DNA of 64,000 nucleotides, from contig NZ_PHHD01000001.1 of assembly GCF_002813445.1 (NCBI RefSeq), positions 4,836,001 to 4,900,000 on the forward strand. Reading direction: 5' to 3'. Of the stretch, positions 61,466 to 64,000 are shown in pieces; the stretch's first letter is position 1, and each line of letters starts with the position of its first letter. Origin of the DNA: Pseudomonas tolaasii NCPPB 2192 (GTDB taxonomy: Bacteria > Pseudomonadota > Gammaproteobacteria > Pseudomonadales > Pseudomonadaceae). The notes under the pieces are model-generated. The model saw only the letters and a list, made by a program, of their open reading frames with translations. It did no database searches and was not told the DNA's origin. The position numbers and the translations under genes were made by a program.

Positions 61466-62344
61466 TCAGTTGATTGCCGTACCGAGCACGGCATGAATGC
61501 GTTCGGCGATGTGGGCGGCGTGGGTTTCCAGGGCGAAGTGGCCCGTGTCCAGCAATTCGACCACCGCGTTCGGGTTGTGGTTTTTATAGGCGAGGGCGCC
61601 AGGTGGAATGAAGAACGGGTCGTTTTGGCCCCAGATCACCAGCGTGGGGACCTCAGTGGTTTTGAAGAACGCCTGGAATGCCGGGTAGAGCGTGAGGTTG
61701 TTGCGGTAGTCAAGGAACAGGTCGAGCTGGATTTCGTCATTGCCGGGGCGCTGCATCAGCAGCACATCGAGCATGTAGGACTCCGGCGCAACCAGCTCTG
61801 GCTGGCTCACTCCGTGCAAGTATTGATAGCGCGTGCCTTCCAGGCTGATCACAGCATTGCGGATGACTTCGCGGTTGGCCTGGCTTGGGTCGGCCCAGTA
61901 AGTGCGGATCGGCGCCCAGGCATCGCCCAACCCTTCCAGGTAGGCATTGCCGTTCTGCGAGACCAGCGCACTGACGCGCTCCGGATGGGCCACCGCCAGG
62001 CGCAAGCCCACTGGCGCGCCGTAATCGAAAACATACAGCGCGTAGCGTGTGAGCTTCAGTGCATCGACAAAATGCCCGACGGTGATCGCCAGGTGATCGA
62101 AGCTGTAGTGGTAATTGCGCTCGGCAGGCACTTCAGTGAAGCCGAAACCCGGTAAATCCGGGGCAATAACCCGAAAGCGCGTCGCCAGCAGCGGGATCAG
62201 GTCGCGGTACATGTGCGAAGAGCTGGGGAAACCATGCAACAGCAACATGACGGGCGCCGCAGGGTCGCCGGCCTCACGGTAAAACATGTTCACGCCATCA
62301 ACATTGACGTGGTGGTAGCGAACGACTGGAGCTTGGGCAGACAT
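61466..62344 (-). CDS. alpha/beta hydrolase, haloalkane dehalogenase/epoxide hydrolase-like
   Basis: 292 aa. Oxyanion motif LLHGFPSSSHMYRDL, nucleophile Asp107 in YVFDYGAPVG and catalytic His269 in LLDTGHFALETH. An Asp nucleophile, not Ser, indicates a haloalkane dehalogenase or epoxide hydrolase-type reaction. AAAAGGTGCGTAAATC precedes the ATG. It is divergent from the CGNR gene, with a cluster of GGTTAC sites between them. Confidence 0.87.
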   Translation of the reverse strand: MSAQAPVVRYHHVNVDGVNMFYREAGDPAAPVMLLLHGFPSSSHMYRDLIPLLATRFRVIAPDLPGFGFTEVPAERNYHYSFDHLAITVGHFVDALKLTRYALYVFDYGAPVGLRLAVAHPERVSALVSQNGNAYLEGLGDAWAPIRTYWADPSQANREVIRNAVISLEGTRYQYLHGVSQPELVAPESYMLDVLLMQRPGNDEIQLDLFLDYRNNLTLYPAFQAFFKTTEVPTLVIWGQNDPFFIPPGALAYKNHNPNAVVELLDTGHFALETHAAHIAERIHAVLGTAIN

Positions 62345-62361
62345 GATTTACGCACCTTTTA

Positions 62362-62492
62362 GTAACTTGAAAATTAGTGGTTACGGGTTACCGTTTTTAA
62401 AAGCTGCGCTGAAAAATGTAACCTGTCAACTGGATTTAAGTGGTTAGCTTTCTCGACTGGGTAACTGTTCATATATGTAAATAGCGGTTACC
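62362..62492. promoter_or_regulatory. cluster of GGTTAC/GTAAC half-sites in a divergent promoter
   Basis: Seven copies in both orientations: GTAAC (62362), GGTTAC (62379), GGTTACC (62386), GTAACC (62418), GGTTAG (62442), GTAAC (62461) and GGTTACC (62486). They lie within 131 bp between the alpha/beta hydrolase and CGNR genes. Confidence 0.5.
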
Positions 62493-62519
62493 ATCTGCCG
62501 ACGTTCAAGAGGACACGCC

Positions 62520-63113
62520 ATGACCACGCCCATCACCCCACCCGCGCCGCTGGAACCCTATGTACTGGCCGATGACCCGGTGCTCGACATGCTCAACACC
62601 CTGGCGAATGTCGACAATGTGCCGTGGGATTTCTGGAAAACCGACGCGGATGTCGAACGCTGGCTGGTTCGTCTGGAGTGGACGAAGGAGGGCAGTGTTC
62701 CAGCGTTCGAAGAAGGCGAGTTGCTCGGCGCTGCCCGGACGCTGCGTGAAGTGGTGCGCGAACTGGTGGCCGCACGCAAGGCCGGAGAGCCTGGCAACCC
62801 TGCAGCACTTAACGGTTTTTTGCGCAAAGCGGTCAGCCACCCGCAATTGGTGTGGCCGACATCTGGCGCACCTCAACTGGAGCGTCAGCGCAAACAGCAG
62901 ACCGCCGAACAATTTTTGTCGCCGATTGCCGAAGCAGCGGCTAATTTATTGGTGGCCGGGGATTTCAGCTTGATTCGCCGCTGCGAACACCCGGAATGCA
63001 TCCTGTGGTTTTATGACCGGACCAAGGCCCACAAGCGCCGCTGGTGCAGCATGGCGCTGTGCGGCAACCGGCATAAGGTCGCCGAATTTCGAAAACGCAA
63101 ACTGAAGCTTTAA
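62520..63113 (+). CDS. CGNR zinc-finger/ABATE-domain regulator
   Basis: 197 aa. N-terminal ABATE-type helical domain (LEPYVLADDPVLDMLNTLAN, LGAARTLREVVRELV). C-terminal zinc finger CEHPECILWFYDRTKAHKRR, then WCSMALCGNRHKVAEFR, with Cys-x4-Cys and Cys-x4-Cys ligands and the CGNR tetrad. Such proteins are presumed transcription factors for stress or xenobiotic responses. Probably controls the divergent hydrolase and itself. Confidence 0.88.
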   Translation: MTTPITPPAPLEPYVLADDPVLDMLNTLANVDNVPWDFWKTDADVERWLVRLEWTKEGSVPAFEEGELLGAARTLREVVRELVAARKAGEPGNPAALNGFLRKAVSHPQLVWPTSGAPQLERQRKQQTAEQFLSPIAEAAANLLVAGDFSLIRRCEHPECILWFYDRTKAHKRRWCSMALCGNRHKVAEFRKRKLKL

Positions 63114-63126
63114 AAGGAGAGGGGCT

Positions 63127-63588
63127 TTGCCAACCATCAAGGAACAAACCGTGGCGGCGATCCGGGTGTCCGGGTTGAAGGTGCGTACGCGCAATGCCGA
63201 CGAGATGCAGGCGTCGAGCGCGAAAATCGGCCCGATGTGGCAGCAGTTTTTCGGTGAGGAGATTTACGCGAAGATCCCCGGCAAGCAGGCCGAATCACCG
63301 GTTTACGGGGTTTACAGCGGTTATGAATCCGACGCCCATGGGCTGTTTGATGTCACCGCCGGTGTTTCGACCCATGCCCCGGCGCAAGGCTTTGAAAGCC
63401 TGGTGATCGAGCCCGGGCGTTACCTGGTGTTTGAGGCCAGCGGGCCGATGCCGGACGCAATCATCCAGGCCTGGCAGCGGGTCTGGGCGTATTTTGAACA
63501 GCCGGATGTGGAAACGCGTGCGTTTGTCACCGATTTTGAGCTGTACCAGGCAGACAACCAGGCCGAGGTGTATATCGGCATCCGTTAA
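63127..63588 (+). CDS. GyrI-like small-molecule-binding domain protein
   Basis: 153 aa. The TTG start at 63127 is favoured by AAGGAGAGGGGC just ahead, 13 nt after the CGNR stop. The sequence follows the GyrI/AraC-E effector domain (AIRVSGLKVRTRNAD, SPVYGVYSGYESDAHGLFD, and closing ELYQADNQAEVYIGIR). No DNA-binding domain is attached. It could bind the inducer sensed with the CGNR regulator. Confidence 0.82.
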   Translation: MPTIKEQTVAAIRVSGLKVRTRNADEMQASSAKIGPMWQQFFGEEIYAKIPGKQAESPVYGVYSGYESDAHGLFDVTAGVSTHAPAQGFESLVIEPGRYLVFEASGPMPDAIIQAWQRVWAYFEQPDVETRAFVTDFELYQADNQAEVYIGIR

Positions 63589-64000
63589 CCATTGGTTTCC
63601 CGTTCCAGCAACTGCCGCTTGCGCTCCACGCCCCAGCGGTAGCCCGACAGTTCGCCATCGCTGCGAACCACCCGGTGGCAGGGAATCGCCACCGCCAGGC
63701 TGTTGGCCCCGCAGGCCTGGGCCACGGCCCGAAAGGATTTGGGTGCGCCGATGCGCTCGGCAATCTGCGCGTAACTGGCGGTGCTGCCCACGGGAATGTC
63801 GCGCAGCGCCTGCCACACCCTTTCTTGAAAGGCTGTTCCGCGCAGATCCAAGGGCAAATCCAGGCCTATGGCGGGCGCTTCGATAAAGCCTACAACCTGG
63901 GCGACCAACTGTTCGAAATCCCGGTCTGCCCCAACCCATTCGGCTTTGGGGAATTGGTCCTGCAGATCATGCAACAAGGCGTTCGGGTCATCGCCCATCA
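63585..64000 (-). CDS. ada: Ada bifunctional regulator/O6-methylguanine-DNA methyltransferase, C-terminal part
   Basis: The visible reverse frame (138 aa) starts inside the protein and is cut by the right edge. It holds the C-terminal methyltransferase domain: GTAFQERVWQALRDIPVGST, and the active site PCHRVVRSDG with the acceptor Cys, then GYRWGVERKRQLL. The preceding MGDDPNALLHDLQDQF stretch matches the linker found in Ada, not Ogt, so the N-terminal regulatory half is expected beyond 64000. It repairs O6-methylguanine and controls the adaptive response. Confidence 0.75.
   Translation of the reverse strand, partial: MGDDPNALLHDLQDQFPKAEWVGADRDFEQLVAQVVGFIEAPAIGLDLPLDLRGTAFQERVWQALRDIPVGSTASYAQIAERIGAPKSFRAVAQACGANSLAVAIPCHRVVRSDGELSGYRWGVERKRQLLERETNG

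Overview
This window is a stretch of chromosome from a fluorescent Pseudomonas, most likely the P. fluorescens group. The evidence is a PvdQ-type pyoverdine-maturation acylase behind an exact iron-starvation sigma box, a 688-aa TreS, short REP palindromes of the GTGGCGAGCGGG type, GC-rich coding with frequent GTG and TTG starts, and many LysR/AraC/TetR regulators. It looks like ordinary accessory-rich chromosome. I saw no insertion sequence, prophage, CRISPR array or plasmid backbone.

Layout. 1-4867: an edge-truncated AraC regulator faces a tight five-gene operon (AhpD-like protein, acyl-CoA dehydrogenase-like flavoprotein, and a sulfonate/taurine-type ABC importer whose binding protein has a Tat signal). 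4878-8384: a 1168-aa Pasteurella-toxin-like effector. 8710-12095: a small membrane protein, a mini-Fur regulator, pvdQ and tRNA-Cys. 12231-18130: small hypotheticals, then an EmrAB-OprM-type efflux pump with a divergent TetR. 18177-26077: a LysR regulator facing a peptide-type ABC importer with an embedded argininosuccinate-lyase-like enzyme. 26209-33507: an HrpK-like protein, two secreted or membrane hydrolases (one calpain-like), a short signal peptidase I, a GlxA-type regulator and TreS, with REP sequences between.

33689-40330 is a catabolic stretch: an intradiol dioxygenase, LysR regulators, a lipocalin-like protein, a tautomerase, and an operon of fumarylacetoacetase-family hydrolase, aldo-keto reductase, DUF1330 protein and isochorismatase-like hydrolase. 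40695-43505 holds a chloroperoxidase relic and an HxlR-controlled azoreductase/DoxX/pirin redox cassette. 43630-47775 has tRNA-Leu and mostly small orphan proteins. 47839-51082 is the magnesium ATPase gene mgtA with a putative 12-codon leader ORF. 51403-54231 carries a LysE exporter and arsRBC. 54409-57569 has AzlCD, small proteins and topoisomerase IB. 57647-60171 is modABC behind a near-perfect ModE operator. The window ends with a nitronate monooxygenase, an alpha/beta hydrolase, a CGNR regulator with a GyrI-like partner, and the 3' part of ada.

Most themes are nutrient capture (iron, molybdate, magnesium, organic solutes), detoxification (drug efflux, arsenate, quinones and electrophiles, alkylated DNA) and catabolism of aromatics or unusual amino-acid conjugates. 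The least conventional parts are the N-substituted-aspartate lyase/ABC operon, the leader ORF ahead of mgtA, the PMT/TIKI-like effector, and the calpain-like exported protease.
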